Below, in pieces: positions 16,796 to 25,690 of a stretch of DNA of 54,875 nt. This DNA is from Micrococcaceae bacterium (GTDB lineage: Bacteria > Actinomycetota > Actinomycetes > Actinomycetales > Micrococcaceae). The DNA is taken from assembly GCA_030452125.1 (NCBI GenBank), contig JAKDMV010000004.1, forward strand, positions 1 through 54,875. Direction: 5' to 3'. The notes beneath the pieces are model-generated. The model was not told where the DNA came from and ran no database searches. It worked only from the letters and a program-made list of their open reading frames with translations. How positions within the stretch are numbered: the stretch's first letter is position 1; every line of letters begins with the position of its first letter. The position numbers were made by a program, and so were the translations under genes.

Positions 16796-17728
16796 CTACC
16801 CGGCCCCCGGTCCGGCCACGAGGTGGATCGGGGCCCGGCCCTGCGCCAGACGCTGGACCTGCTCCACGGCGCCCTCGGTGGACAGGCGGATGAATTCGTT
16901 GGTGTTCCCGGCCATATGCGGGGTCAGCAGGCAGCCGGGGGCCTCCCAGAGCCGGTGGCCGGCCGGGAGCGGTTCCGGGTCGACGACATCCAGGGCGGCC
17001 CGTAGCCGTCCGGACTGCAACTCGGCGACCAGTGCCTCGGTGTCCACGACCGCGCCGCGACCGATGTTCACCAGCAGGGCCCCGTCGGCCATGGCGGCCA
17101 GGAAGGCGCCATCCACGAGCCGTTCGGTGCCCGCCGCGTGGGGCAGGGTGACGATGACGACGTCGGCCCGGGGCAGGAGCCCGGGCAGCTCCTGGACCCC
17201 GTGGACGTGGACCCCGCTCTCGGTGGTGCGTTCCCGGCGGGCCACGGGGAGCACGGCTGCCGGACGGAAGGGCGCCAACCGGGCGGCCACTTCCCGGCCC
17301 ACCCCGCCATGGCCCAGGAGGACGACCACCGAACCATGCAGGGACGTGGTCCACAGCGGTGTCCAGTCGTGGCGGTGCTGTTGGGTGGCGGCGACCGGCA
17401 GATCGCGCAGTGCCGCCAGGGTCAGGGCGAGCCCGTGTTCGGCGGTGGCATCCTCGACGGCGCCCCGCGAATTGCTCAGCGTGGCCCCGGGCGGCAGATG
17501 GTCCAGGACCCATTCGTAGCCGATGGACAGCAGATGGACGTGGCGCAGGCCGGGGATGCTGTTCACCCGGGAACGGTGGGCCTGGACGCGGGGACGCTCG
17601 GTGATCAGGACATCGGCTGCCGGGGCCGGGGAGGCCTCGGAATCGATATGCCAGATGATGGCTTCGATCCCCGGACCGCTGATGGCGTGGGCCAACGCGG
17701 GGGAAGGGACCAGAACACGAAGTGCCAT
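16796..17728 (-). CDS. D-2-hydroxyacid dehydrogenase (NAD-binding)
   Basis: This 310-residue protein reduces or oxidises a 2-keto/2-hydroxy acid with NAD(P). The nucleotide-binding motif is LLGHGGVGREVAARL. The catalytic Arg lies in NIGRGAVVDTEAL, the Glu in VDPEPLPAGHRLW, and the His in LTPHMAGNT. ATG 17728 has GGAG 5 nt upstream, whereas an in-frame extension to 17788 has none and is Pro/Gly-rich. The substrate cannot be deduced; phosphoglycerate dehydrogenase is unlikely at this length because the regulatory domain is absent. Confidence 0.9.
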   Translation of the reverse strand: MALRVLVPSPALAHAISGPGIEAIIWHIDSEASPAPAADVLITERPRVQAHRSRVNSIPGLRHVHLLSIGYEWVLDHLPPGATLSNSRGAVEDATAEHGLALTLAALRDLPVAATQQHRHDWTPLWTTSLHGSVVVLLGHGGVGREVAARLAPFRPAAVLPVARRERTTESGVHVHGVQELPGLLPRADVVIVTLPHAAGTERLVDGAFLAAMADGALLVNIGRGAVVDTEALVAELQSGRLRAALDVVDPEPLPAGHRLWEAPGCLLTPHMAGNTNEFIRLSTEGAVEQVQRLAQGRAPIHLVAGPGAG

Positions 17729-17842
17729 GGGTGCTCCGTTCGCAGGTGTCGGGGGCGGGCCTGGGCCCTCGCCGGTGGTCCCCGCCATCCTATAAGCGGT
17801 CGACGGGCAGGAACCGCGGGAGCCCCTGGCCGGACGAGCGGT

Positions 17843-18451
17843 TCAGGGCAGGGCCAGCCCGCCGGCGAACACGATGCAGCCCACCAGCGCACCGGCGAGC
17901 ACCTGGCCCGGGGTATGCCGTCGCAGCTCCAGACGCGACCAGCCGACCAGCAAGGTCAGGAAGAGGGCGGCGGCCGCACCCCAGTCCGGGTCGGAGAAGA
18001 CCTCGAGCCAGATGAAGGCGGCGACCGCCGTATGCACGGAGATCTTCCACCGCAGGTTCACCACCAGGCAGATCAGCAGTCCGGCCAGGATCAACCCCAG
18101 CGCGCTGAAGACCGCCGCCGGGGCCCGCAGCAGCACCAACGCGCCGCCACCGATCAGCAGGGATGCCCCGGCGAGGACGAACACGGGCCGGCGCTGCGAC
18201 CGCTCACGGACATGCAGATCGGTGACCCGGCCCCGATGCTTCATCCACACCACGCCCAGCCAGGGCAGTCCCGTGGTGAAGACCAGGGCCACGATGGCCT
18301 GCAGCCAGGTGGTGTCCGGACTCCGCAGCGGCAGCACCAGCAGGTAGGCGCTGACCAGGACCACGGGGGAGAGGAGGGTGGTGACGGTCCGGGCCGCCGG
18401 CGATCCCCGGCGAGGGGCCGTGTCGACGTCGTTCCCCGGATCGATGTCCAT
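17843..18451 (-). CDS. PAP2-like membrane phosphatase
   Basis: This membrane protein of about 202 residues has five predicted helices. Two of the three PAP2 motifs are recognisable: WKISVHTAVAA (SxH) and GWSRLELRRHTPGQVLAGAL (SRxxxxxHxxxQ, where the usual final Asp is Gln). The first motif (KxxxxxxRP) may be RERSQRRP. It probably dephosphorylates a lipid phosphate or pyrophosphate at the membrane, but the Asp-to-Gln change weakens the call. ATG 18451 is preceded by GGGGAG at 7 nt; GTG 18475 is an alternative. A TAGGCT -10 lies at 18504-18509 on this strand. Confidence 0.75.
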   Translation of the reverse strand: MDIDPGNDVDTAPRRGSPAARTVTTLLSPVVLVSAYLLVLPLRSPDTTWLQAIVALVFTTGLPWLGVVWMKHRGRVTDLHVRERSQRRPVFVLAGASLLIGGGALVLLRAPAAVFSALGLILAGLLICLVVNLRWKISVHTAVAAFIWLEVFSDPDWGAAAALFLTLLVGWSRLELRRHTPGQVLAGALVGCIVFAGGLALP

Positions 18452-18540
18452 CGGTTTGCTCCCCGCCGTCTCCACTCATCCGGGCCCTCCGGAACCGGTA
18501 TCCAGCCTACTGGTGCACCCGTCCCGGTCGGGTCGCCTGA

Positions 18541-18565
18541 CTTCGCGCGCGAAGACTGGGATGAT
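18541..18565 (+). promoter_or_regulatory. Palindrome and -10 before the small HTH gene
   Basis: CTTCGCGCGCGAAG (18541-18554) is a perfect 14-bp palindrome. GATGAT (18560-18565) lies 6 nt before ATG 18572. The palindrome sits between likely -35 and -10 positions, as expected for an autorepressor site. Binding by the encoded HTH protein is inferred. Confidence 0.45.
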
Positions 18566-18571
18566 CAAGGC

Positions 18572-18889
18572 ATGAAGAACCCATCAACATTCATACCCGC
18601 CGATCTGGCCCGGGCCGCCCGCGCCATCACCCAGGTCTCGAGCAAGGTCATTGGTCGGGCCGCCGGACTGGAGAAACAGCAGATCCGGGCCTTCGAAAAA
18701 GGCAACCACGATCTGACCGTCGAGCAGAACGCCATGCTGCGCCACGCCCTGGAACAGTACGGCGCCGTCTTCGTCGAGGAGGACGAGGATGCCGGCCGCG
18801 GGGTCCGCCGCAAATACAACGCCTCCAAGGTCCGCCGGCTGGAGACCTGGGAGGGCGAGGGCGGCCCCGCCTACGAGGACGACATCTAG
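18572..18889 (+). CDS. Small XRE-like helix-turn-helix protein
   Basis: This 105-residue protein has a compact HTH region (residues about 20-60: VSSKVIGRAAGLEKQQIRAFEKGNHDLTVEQNAMLRHALEQYG) of Cro/C1 style, followed by an acidic stretch and a tail ending in EGGPAYEDDI. It probably binds DNA; its targets are unknown. ATG 18572 has no Shine-Dalgarno but a -10-like box 6 nt upstream. It stands alone, facing the aceB terminator. Confidence 0.7.
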   Translation: MKNPSTFIPADLARAARAITQVSSKVIGRAAGLEKQQIRAFEKGNHDLTVEQNAMLRHALEQYGAVFVEEDEDAGRGVRRKYNASKVRRLETWEGEGGPAYEDDI

Positions 18890-18900
18890 ACCCCGACCTC

Positions 18901-18946
18901 AAAAAGACGACGGACCCCGGCAGCTCTGCCAGATGGGGTCCGTCGT
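18901..18946 (-). terminator. Rho-independent terminator of aceB
   Basis: Read on the minus strand, ACGACGGACCCC (18946-18935) pairs perfectly with 18918-18907 across a 16-nt loop and is followed by C and TTTTT (18905-18901). It lies about 70 nt after the aceB stop. Confidence 0.88.
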
Positions 18947-19018
18947 GGTGTGGGGGCCGACCGCCCCGGCCCGGGATCCAATGGAGGAAGAACCCCCGGC
19001 GGGGCGGTCGGTGGCTGG

Positions 19019-20656
19019 TCAGGCGTCGATCATCTGCCGCGCCTTGGACTGGCAGAGGAACCGCGTGTAGGACGGCACGGTCAGGAAGGCCGGGTAGTCA
19101 TCCTGCAGGGCACACTCATCGAAGATCTCCCGGGCATCGGCGAACCGGTCCCCCTCGAAGCGTTCCATCTTCGCGTACTCCTCCTCCACGATCTCCTCGA
19201 CGAACTCGGCGGTGATCAGCTCACCGTCGTCGGTCACCGCACCCTGGTGGATCCACTGCCAGATCTGCGAGCGGGAGATCTCGGCGGTGGAGGCGTCCTC
19301 CATCATGTTCTTCAGGACCACGGCCCCGTTGCCCCGCAACCAGGACTCGATGTAGCGCAGCCCGATGACCACGTTCATCCGGACCCCGCCCTCGGTGATC
19401 AGCCCCGGGGTTCCGGCGATGTCCAGCAAGGCCCGGTCATCGACGGCGACGTCTTCGCGCAGACGGTCGATCTGGTTCGGTTTTCCGCCCATCTCCCGAT
19501 CGAAGATCCGCTGCACCACCGGGACCAGATCCGGGTGGGCCACCCAGGCGCCGTCGAAACCGTCGGCGGCTTCGCGGGATTTCTCGACCCCGACGGTCTC
19601 GAAGGCCACCGCGTTGGCGGCCTCGTCGCGCCGGTTCGGGATGAAGGCGCTCATGGAACCGATGGCCGTGGCCCCGCGGCGGTGGCAGGCCCGCACCAGC
19701 TGTTCGGTGAAGGACCGCATGAAGGGGGCGGTCATGGTCACCATCGCCCGGTCCGGCAGCACGAACCGCGGTCCGCGGGTGCGGAAGTTCTTGATCACTG
19801 AGAAGATGTAGTCCCACCGGCCGGCGTTCAGGCCCGCGGAGTGCTCCCGCAGTTCGTAGAGGATCTCCTCGAGTTCGAAGGCCGCGGTGATGGTCTCGAT
19901 GAAGACCGTGGCGCGGATGGTCCCCCGGGGGATGTCCAGCAACTCCTGGGCCCTGATGAACACGTCGTTCCAGAGGCGGGCCTCCAGATGGTTCTCGATC
20001 TTGGGCAGGTAGAAGTAGGGGCCACGTCCGCCGGAGATCAACCGCTGCGCGTTGTGGAAGAAGTAGAGGCCGAAGTCGACCAGCGCCCCCGAGGTGGACT
20101 TGCCGCCGATGGTCAGGTGCCGCTCGGGCAGGTGCCAGCCGCGCGGCCGGACCATGATGGTCGGCAGCTCGGTCAGCGTCCGTCCGGTGACCGTGTACTC
20201 CTGGCCCTCCTCGGAGGTGAAGTCGAGGTCGTTCTCGAGCGCGGCCCGCAGGGTCAGCTGCCCGTTGATGACGTTCTGCCAGGTGGGGGTGGTGCAGTCC
20301 TCCAGATCCGCCAGCCAGACGTTGGCACCGGAGTTCAGTGCGTTGACGGCCATCTTGCGTTCCGGCGGTCCGGTGATCTCCACCCGGCGGTCCTCCAGGC
20401 CGGGGGCGATGGGGGCGACCGTCCAGGAGTCGTCTTCACGGATGGGCCGGGTCTCTTCCAGGAAGTGCGGATCCTGGCCGCCGGCGATCTCGCGGCGGCG
20501 CGTTTCGCGCAGGGCCAGCAGTTCCTTCCGGCGCGGCTCGAACTCGTGATGCAGCTGCGCCAGGAAGTCCATGGCCCGGGGGGTGAGGATCTGCTCCTGG
20601 CCGCGGACCGGCGAAGCATTCGGCGTGGTGCCGTTCAGGGTGATGGGGTCGTTCAT
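19019..20656 (-). CDS. aceB: Malate synthase A
   Basis: This is the second enzyme of the glyoxylate bypass, condensing glyoxylate with acetyl-CoA to malate. The 545 residues match the isoform A length. Recognisable segments are NALNSGANVWLADLEDCTTPTW, TIMVRPRGWHLPERH (catalytic Arg), IETITAAFELEEILYELREH and AGLNAGRWDYIFS. ATG 20656 has AAGGAG upstream. It lies 78 nt after aceA on the same strand, but a strong hairpin separates them, so it may have its own promoter or depend on read-through. Confidence 0.96.
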   Translation of the reverse strand: MNDPITLNGTTPNASPVRGQEQILTPRAMDFLAQLHHEFEPRRKELLALRETRRREIAGGQDPHFLEETRPIREDDSWTVAPIAPGLEDRRVEITGPPERKMAVNALNSGANVWLADLEDCTTPTWQNVINGQLTLRAALENDLDFTSEEGQEYTVTGRTLTELPTIMVRPRGWHLPERHLTIGGKSTSGALVDFGLYFFHNAQRLISGGRGPYFYLPKIENHLEARLWNDVFIRAQELLDIPRGTIRATVFIETITAAFELEEILYELREHSAGLNAGRWDYIFSVIKNFRTRGPRFVLPDRAMVTMTAPFMRSFTEQLVRACHRRGATAIGSMSAFIPNRRDEAANAVAFETVGVEKSREAADGFDGAWVAHPDLVPVVQRIFDREMGGKPNQIDRLREDVAVDDRALLDIAGTPGLITEGGVRMNVVIGLRYIESWLRGNGAVVLKNMMEDASTAEISRSQIWQWIHQGAVTDDGELITAEFVEEIVEEEYAKMERFEGDRFADAREIFDECALQDDYPAFLTVPSYTRFLCQSKARQMIDA

Positions 20657-20683
20657 GGCGGATCTCCTTAAAAATGGTGGGGG

Positions 20684-20727
20684 ACGACGCCGGTGCCCGG
20701 GTGGGTGGGCCCCGGCACCGGCGTCGT
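20684..20727 (-). terminator. Hairpin between aceA and aceB
   Basis: The arms ACGACGCCGGTGCC and GGCACCGGCGTCGT (20684-20697 and 20714-20727) pair perfectly over 14 bp. On the minus strand the stem is followed, after 10 nt, by TTTTT just before the aceB ribosome site. It should end most aceA transcripts. Confidence 0.75.
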
Positions 20728-20734
20728 GTGGTGC

Positions 20735-22039
20735 CTAGTGGAACTGGCCGGCTTCGGTGGATCCCACCAGAGCCAGGGTGGATGCTTCGGGGTTCAGGGT
20801 CGTGGCGATCTGGTCGAAGTAGCCGGTGCCGACCTCGCGCTGGTGCTTGGTGGCGGTGTAGCCGGCGGCCTCGGAGGCGAATTCGCGTTCCTGGAGTTCG
20901 ACGTAGGCGCTCATGCCGTTCCGGGCGTAGCCGGAGGCCAGATCGAACATCGAGTGGTTCAGGGCGTGGAACCCGGCCAGGGTGATGAACTGGAAGGTGA
21001 ATCCCATGGCGCCGAGTTCGCGCTGGAACTTGGCGATCGTGGCGTCGTCGAGGTGCTTCTTCCAGTTGAAGGACGGCGAGCAGTTGTATGCGAGCATCTG
21101 GTCGGGGTGTTCGGCCTTGACTGCTTCGGCGAACTTCTTGGCCATCTCCAGGTCAGGGGTCCCGGTCTCCATCCAGATGAGGTCGGAATAGGGGGCGTAG
21201 GCCTTGGCCCGGGCGATGCAGGGTTCGATCCCGTTGCGGACCTTGTAGAAGCCTTCGGCGGTGCGCTCGCCGGTGACGAACTGCGCGTCACGCTCATCGA
21301 CGTCGGAGGTGATCAGGGTGGCGGCTTCGGCATCGGTGCGGGCGATGATCACGCTGGGGGTATCGGAAACGTCGGCGGCCAGGCGGGCGGCATTGAGGGT
21401 GCGGATGTGCTGGCCGGTGGGGATGAGGACCTTGCCGCCGAGGTGGCCGCACTTCTTCTCCGAGGCGAGCTGGTCTTCCCAGTGCACCCCCGAGGCGCCG
21501 GCGGTGATCATCGACTTCATCAGTTCGTAGGCGTTCAACGGGCCACCGAAGCCGGCCTCGGCGTCGGCGACGATCGGGACCAGCCAGTCCTCGACGGAAT
21601 GGATGTCCTCGGCGAATTCGATCTGGTCGGCGCGCTGGAGGGCGTTGTTGATGCGGCGCACCACCTGGGGGACCGAGTTGGCCGGGTAGAGCGACTGGTC
21701 GGGGTAGGTCTGGCCGGCGAGGTTGGCGTCGGCGGCAACCTGCCAACCGGAGAGGTAGATGGCCCGCAGGCCTGCCTTGACCTGCTGGACCGCCTGGTTG
21801 CCGGTCAGGGCGCCCAGGGAGTTGGTGTAGGCGCCGGTCGTGGCTTCGGTGGTGAGCTGGTCCCAGAGCTTTTCGGAACCGCGACGGGCCAACGTGTTCT
21901 CTTCGACGACGCGTCCCTGCAGCCGAACGACCTCCGCCGCCGTGTATTCGCGGGTGATGCCTGCCCAGCGGGGGTTGGCGCTCCACTCCATCTCCAGGGC
22001 CTGTTCGCGCTCTGCGGCGGAATTCTGCTTCTGCGTCAT
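20735..22039 (-). CDS. aceA: Isocitrate lyase
   Basis: This enzyme splits isocitrate into glyoxylate and succinate, allowing growth on acetate or fatty acids. The 434-residue protein has the signature KKCGHLGGK at 195-203 with catalytic Cys197, plus [24 protein letters not shown] and [16 protein letters not shown] 22039 follows AAGGAG; the frame extends 40 codons further into the control region without support. The upstream region carries RamA-like G-runs and a RamB-like TTTGCA motif shared with divergent ramB. Confidence 0.97.
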   Translation of the reverse strand: MTQKQNSAAEREQALEMEWSANPRWAGITREYTAAEVVRLQGRVVEENTLARRGSEKLWDQLTTEATTGAYTNSLGALTGNQAVQQVKAGLRAIYLSGWQVAADANLAGQTYPDQSLYPANSVPQVVRRINNALQRADQIEFAEDIHSVEDWLVPIVADAEAGFGGPLNAYELMKSMITAGASGVHWEDQLASEKKCGHLGGKVLIPTGQHIRTLNAARLAADVSDTPSVIIARTDAEAATLITSDVDERDAQFVTGERTAEGFYKVRNGIEPCIARAKAYAPYSDLIWMETGTPDLEMAKKFAEAVKAEHPDQMLAYNCSPSFNWKKHLDDATIAKFQRELGAMGFTFQFITLAGFHALNHSMFDLASGYARNGMSAYVELQEREFASEAAGYTATKHQREVGTGYFDQIATTLNPEASTLALVGSTEAGQFH

Positions 22040-22158
22040 GGCATTCTCCTTGGTGTCGCTCCGGGTGTCCCGGGGATCCGACGACGTTCCCGGCGCCTCT
22101 GCCGGTCGGTCGATGTTTCCGTGTTTTTGTTCGTAGTCATGACTCTTCGCGATCCGCA

Positions 22159-22195
22159 AGGGGTTTTCTAGGGGGTTGGGGTGGAAAGATTTGCA
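22159..22195. promoter_or_regulatory. RamA-like and RamB-like motifs in the aceA/ramB control region
   Basis: Three G-runs, AGGGGT (22159-22164), AGGGGGT (22170-22176) and TGGGGT (22177-22182), fit the tandem A/C/T-G4-6-T/C pattern known for RamA in Corynebacterium glutamicum. AAAGATTTGCA (22185-22195) resembles the RamB box core (TTTGCA). The match is seen; function here is inferred from the family. Confidence 0.55.
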
Positions 22196-22220
22196 CTTCT
22201 TGAGCTATTCTCAAGAAGTG
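22194..22220 (+). promoter_or_regulatory. ramB promoter inside an 11-bp palindrome
   Basis: CACTTCTTGAG (22194-22204) and CTCAAGAAGTG (22210-22220) are perfect inverted repeats with a 5-nt spacer. The -10 box TATTCT (22206-22211) spans the centre and is followed by 6 nt and GTG 22218, the ramB start. A protein bound here would cover both the -10 and the first codon. Confidence 0.6.
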
Positions 22221-23714
22221 ACGACTCCCACATGGAACCGGCCCTCCGGCGGACAGTCCCCGCAGGGCGCCTCGACCCACGACGACCCCGAACTGGATGC
22301 CATTGCCCTGGGCCGCCGGGTGCGCCACCTACGCAAGGGCAAGGCGCTGACCCTGGATGGGTTGGGTGCCCTGGTCTCGGTGGCCCCCTCGCAGCTGAGC
22401 CTGATCGAGAACGGAAAACGCGAGCCCAAGGTGGGGCTGTTGCGGCAACTGGCCGCCGCCCTGGATACCGGCGTGGACGACCTGCTCGGATCCGAGCCTC
22501 CGAGCCGGCGGGCCGGGCTGGAAATCGAGTTGGAAAGGGCCCAGCGCGGACCGCTCTACGGATCCTTGGGGCTGCCCAAGGTCCGGGTGTCCTCACGGTT
22601 GCCGATGGATGTGCTTGAATCCATGGTCGGCCTGCAGCATGAGCTCGAACGGCGGCTCGAGGAGCAGGCGGCGACCCCCGAGGAAGCGCGTCGGGCCAAT
22701 ACCGAGATCCGCACCGAAATGCGTGAATGCAACAACCACTACCCCGAGCTGGAGAAGCAGGCCCAGGGTCTGCTCGACGCCGTCGGGCACACCTCGGGAC
22801 CGTTGTCCCACCATGTCGCCGCCGATCTGGCCGAGCATCTGGGATTCGGGCTGCGCTTCGTCGGGGACCTGCCGCATTCGACCCGGTCGGTGACCGATCT
22901 GAAGAACCGCAGAATTTATCTGGTGCAGGGGACCCGAAGCGATCATGACGCCCGGTCGGTGCTGCTGCAGGCGCTGGGCCACTACGTCCTGGGTCATGAG
23001 GCCCCCCGGAACTACAGCGAGTTCCTCCGTCAGCGGGTCTACACCAACTACTTCGCCGCGGCCCTGCTGATGCCGCAGAAGACCACCGTGGGTTTCCTCG
23101 AGGAGGCCAAGAAGTCCAAGTCGTTGGCGATCGAGGACCTGCGTGATGCCTATGCGGTCTCCTACGAATCGGCGGCCCACCGCTTCACGAACCTGGCCAC
23201 CGAACACCTGGGCATCACCTGCCACTTCCAGAAGGTCCACGAGTCGGGCATCCTGCACAAGGCCTACGAGAACGACGACGTGAACTTCCCCGCCGACCAC
23301 ACCGGCGCCATCGAGGGGCAGTCGATCTGCCGGTACTGGACCAGCCGCGAGGTCTTCGAGGTCCCGGATAAGTTCCGGGCCTTCGAGCAATACACCGACA
23401 CCGTGGTGGGGACCTTCTGGTGCACCGCCCGCACCGAACGCCACTCCTCGGGGATGTACTCGCTGAGCATCGGGGTCCCCTACGAACACGTGAAGTGGTT
23501 CCGCGGCCGTGACACCACCGAACGGTCCAAATCACGCTGCCCGGATGAGTCGTGTTGCAAGCGTCCGCCGGAGGCGCTGGCCCGCTCCTGGGCCGGTCAG
23601 GCCTGGCCGGCGGCCCGGGCGAACTCCCACCTGTTGGCCGCCATGCCTTCGGGGGCGTTCCCCGGGGTCGACGAAACCGAGGTGTACGAGTTCCTGCAGG
23701 CACACGGGGGCTGA
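22218..23714 (+). CDS. ramB: RamB-type acetate-metabolism regulator (HTH plus ImmA/IrrE-like domain)
   Basis: This 498-residue protein has a Cro/C1 HTH (about residues 30-85: LGRRVRHLRKGKALTLDGLGALVSVAPSQLSLIENGKREPK), a middle ImmA/IrrE-like domain with the degenerate metal motif LLQALGHYVLGHEA (GHxxxGHE), and a C-terminal short-chain-regulator domain with the Cys set CPDESCC. That is the architecture of C. glutamicum RamB, which represses aceA and aceB. Being divergent from aceA supports orthology. GTG 22218 is used because it follows a -10 box by 6 nt and the upstream frame holds no ribosome site. Confidence 0.88.
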   Translation: MTTPTWNRPSGGQSPQGASTHDDPELDAIALGRRVRHLRKGKALTLDGLGALVSVAPSQLSLIENGKREPKVGLLRQLAAALDTGVDDLLGSEPPSRRAGLEIELERAQRGPLYGSLGLPKVRVSSRLPMDVLESMVGLQHELERRLEEQAATPEEARRANTEIRTEMRECNNHYPELEKQAQGLLDAVGHTSGPLSHHVAADLAEHLGFGLRFVGDLPHSTRSVTDLKNRRIYLVQGTRSDHDARSVLLQALGHYVLGHEAPRNYSEFLRQRVYTNYFAAALLMPQKTTVGFLEEAKKSKSLAIEDLRDAYAVSYESAAHRFTNLATEHLGITCHFQKVHESGILHKAYENDDVNFPADHTGAIEGQSICRYWTSREVFEVPDKFRAFEQYTDTVVGTFWCTARTERHSSGMYSLSIGVPYEHVKWFRGRDTTERSKSRCPDESCCKRPPEALARSWAGQAWPAARANSHLLAAMPSGAFPGVDETEVYEFLQAHGG

Positions 23715-23730
23715 GACCCGGTCACGAAAT

Positions 23731-23775
23731 GCGAGGGAGCAGCCCCGGTGTCCCGGAGCTGCTCCCTCGCTTTTC
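23731..23775 (+). terminator. Rho-independent terminator of ramB
   Basis: GCGAGGGAGCAGC (23731-23743) pairs perfectly with 23758-23770 over 13 bp, followed by TTTTCT. It lies 16 nt after the stop codon. Confidence 0.9.
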
Positions 23776-23802
23776 TACTGGTGTCGGTCTGGTGTCCGGG
23801 GC

Positions 23803-25227
23803 CTAGACCTCGGAGACTTCGTGGGTCTCGAAGTCCTTTTCGGTGGCCGGCCGGACCGGGGCCTTGGCGAAGACCGAGGGGTCCGTCGGGGTTCCGACCT
23901 TGATGTGGTTGAACAGGATGTTCAGCAGGATCGCGGCGACCGCGGCCGAGCTGATGCCCGAGTGGAAGATCGTGCCGACCCAGGTCGGGAACTCGTTCCA
24001 GAAGGCCGGGGCGGCGATCGGGATGATGCCGAAGCCGACGCCGGTGGCCACGATGATCAGGTTCATATTGTCCTTGTAGTTGACCTTGGCCAACGTGCGG
24101 ATGCCACTGGCGGCCACGGTGCCGAAGAGCACGATGCCGGCTCCGCCGAGGACCGCGGTAGGCACCGCCGCGACGATGCGTCCCATGACCGGCAGCAGGC
24201 CCAGCAGCACGAGGATCAGGCCGCCGGCGCTGACCACGAAACGGCTCTTGATGCCGGTGATGGCCACCAGCCCGACGTTCTGGGCGAAGGCGCTCTGGGT
24301 GAAGGAGTTGAACACCGGCGAGATCAGGCTGGAGATCATGTCGGCGCGCAGACCGTTGCCGATGCGCTTGGAATCGACCTCGGTTTCGACGATTTCACCG
24401 ACGGCCAGGATATCCGCCGTGGTTTCGGTCAGGATGACCAGCGTGACGATCAGCATCGAGATGATGGCCGGCAGTTCGAAGGTCGGCCAGCCGAAGGCGA
24501 AGGGGGCCGGGAAGGCGAAGACCGGGCCGTTGCCGACCCCGGAGAAGTCGGCCATGCCGGTGAAGACGGCGACCAGCGTACCGATGACGATGGCCAGCAG
24601 GATGGACAGGCGGGAGATCGTCGCATTGCCGAGCTTGCTCAGCAGCAGGACGATCAGCAGGGTCGCGCCGGCCAGGCCGATGTTGGCCATGGAGCCGTAG
24701 TCGTCGGCCTTGTCATTGCCGCCCATGGCCCAGTTGGCGGCCACCGGCATCAGCGACAAGCCGATGACGGTGATCACCACGCCGTTGACGACCGGTGGGA
24801 AGAATCTGATCACCTTGGAGAACACCGGGGTGATCAGCAGCCCGACGGCTGCGGAGACCATCACCGCTCCGAAGACCGCTTGGATGCCACCGCCGCCACC
24901 GATGATGGCCGTCATGGTGGCCACGCCGGCGAAGGAGACGCCCTGGACCAGCGGCAGCTGGGACCCGAAGAACGGAATGCCGATGGTCTGGAGCAGGGTG
25001 GCCAGGCCGCCGACGAACAGGCAGGCGGCAATGAGCAGGCCGACGTCGGAGGAGCTCATGCCCGCTGCGGTGCCGACGATCAGTGGCGGGGCGATGATTC
25101 CGCCGTACATGGTCAAAACGTGCTGGAAGCCGTAAGCGAAGGTGCTACCGATGGGCAGACGCTCGTCTTCGGGACGTGCAGGCGCGGTGCGGCGGCCTGC
25201 CGCGGCGCTTGATGCGTTCTTGTTCAT
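23803..25227 (-). CDS. NCS2-family purine (xanthine/uric acid) permease
   Basis: This 474-residue membrane protein has about 12-14 helices. The NCS2 signature region is present as SPVFNSFTQSAFAQNVGLVAITGIKSR, and the first-helix QH motif occurs in AYGFQHVLTMYGG. The Gln and Asn pattern fits xanthine or urate transport more than uracil transport. ATG 25227 has AAGGGA upstream; the frame extends 48 codons across the operator region without support. The promoter region carries two operator-like repeats, suggesting repression by an IclR-type regulator of purine or allantoin use. Confidence 0.9.
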   Translation of the reverse strand: MNKNASSAAAGRRTAPARPEDERLPIGSTFAYGFQHVLTMYGGIIAPPLIVGTAAGMSSSDVGLLIAACLFVGGLATLLQTIGIPFFGSQLPLVQGVSFAGVATMTAIIGGGGGIQAVFGAVMVSAAVGLLITPVFSKVIRFFPPVVNGVVITVIGLSLMPVAANWAMGGNDKADDYGSMANIGLAGATLLIVLLLSKLGNATISRLSILLAIVIGTLVAVFTGMADFSGVGNGPVFAFPAPFAFGWPTFELPAIISMLIVTLVILTETTADILAVGEIVETEVDSKRIGNGLRADMISSLISPVFNSFTQSAFAQNVGLVAITGIKSRFVVSAGGLILVLLGLLPVMGRIVAAVPTAVLGGAGIVLFGTVAASGIRTLAKVNYKDNMNLIIVATGVGFGIIPIAAPAFWNEFPTWVGTIFHSGISSAAVAAILLNILFNHIKVGTPTDPSVFAKAPVRPATEKDFETHEVSEV

Positions 25228-25690
25228 GGAGTTTCCCTTGTGTGCGGATGATCGGAAGCAGGTCCGGGCGACAGCTGTTCCTTGTACTGGGGTCCGGATC
25301 CCTGGCTGATCACCTGGGATTCCGTATAGCGGAAACTGAATTCCGTTATGCAATATAGTGAACTGGGTCACACGGGCAATGTCAAGGGTTGTGTCGAGGC
25401 CCTGTCATGGCGGCGATGGGTCGGCGGTCGAAGATCCCCGGGTCCGGACCGCGTCGGACCTGGGCCTGGGGGAGCCCGGCGGTCGCGGCTGTGACATAGT
25501 CCCGGTGGACCAAGGAATAAAGTAGGGCAAAGACCGAAGTAAATGCTGAATTACCGTCTGTGCCCGTGATTAATTCATGATTTGGCCTCCGGGTGCCAGC
25601 GCTACCGTGGAAACCTCCCGAGGGGTTGAGGTTGGCGGCGGGCTCGGGCATCCTTACGGTGCGAGTCTGATCGAGCCAACGGGAGAAACC
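25228..25690. other. 463-bp intergenic region between the NCS2 permease and the DadA-like oxidase
   Basis: No gene is supported here. The left part holds the permease promoter and its repeats. The middle (about 25500-25580) is locally AT-richer than its surroundings. The right part has a TACCGT -10 candidate (25603-25608) for the oxidase, which would give a leader of about 75 nt. Confidence 0.6.
25320..25385 (-). promoter_or_regulatory. NCS2 permease promoter with two operator-like repeats
   Basis: TTCCGTATAGCGGAA (25320-25334) is an inverted repeat, TTCCG-N5-CGGAA. TTCCGTTATGCAATA (25341-25355) is an imperfect second copy exactly 21 bp away, i.e. on the same helix face. On the minus strand TTGACA (25385-25380) and TTCACT (25362-25357) are 17 nt apart, giving a plausible promoter whose start region the repeats would cover. 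The repeats look like IclR-family operators; no IclR gene is in the window. Confidence 0.55.
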
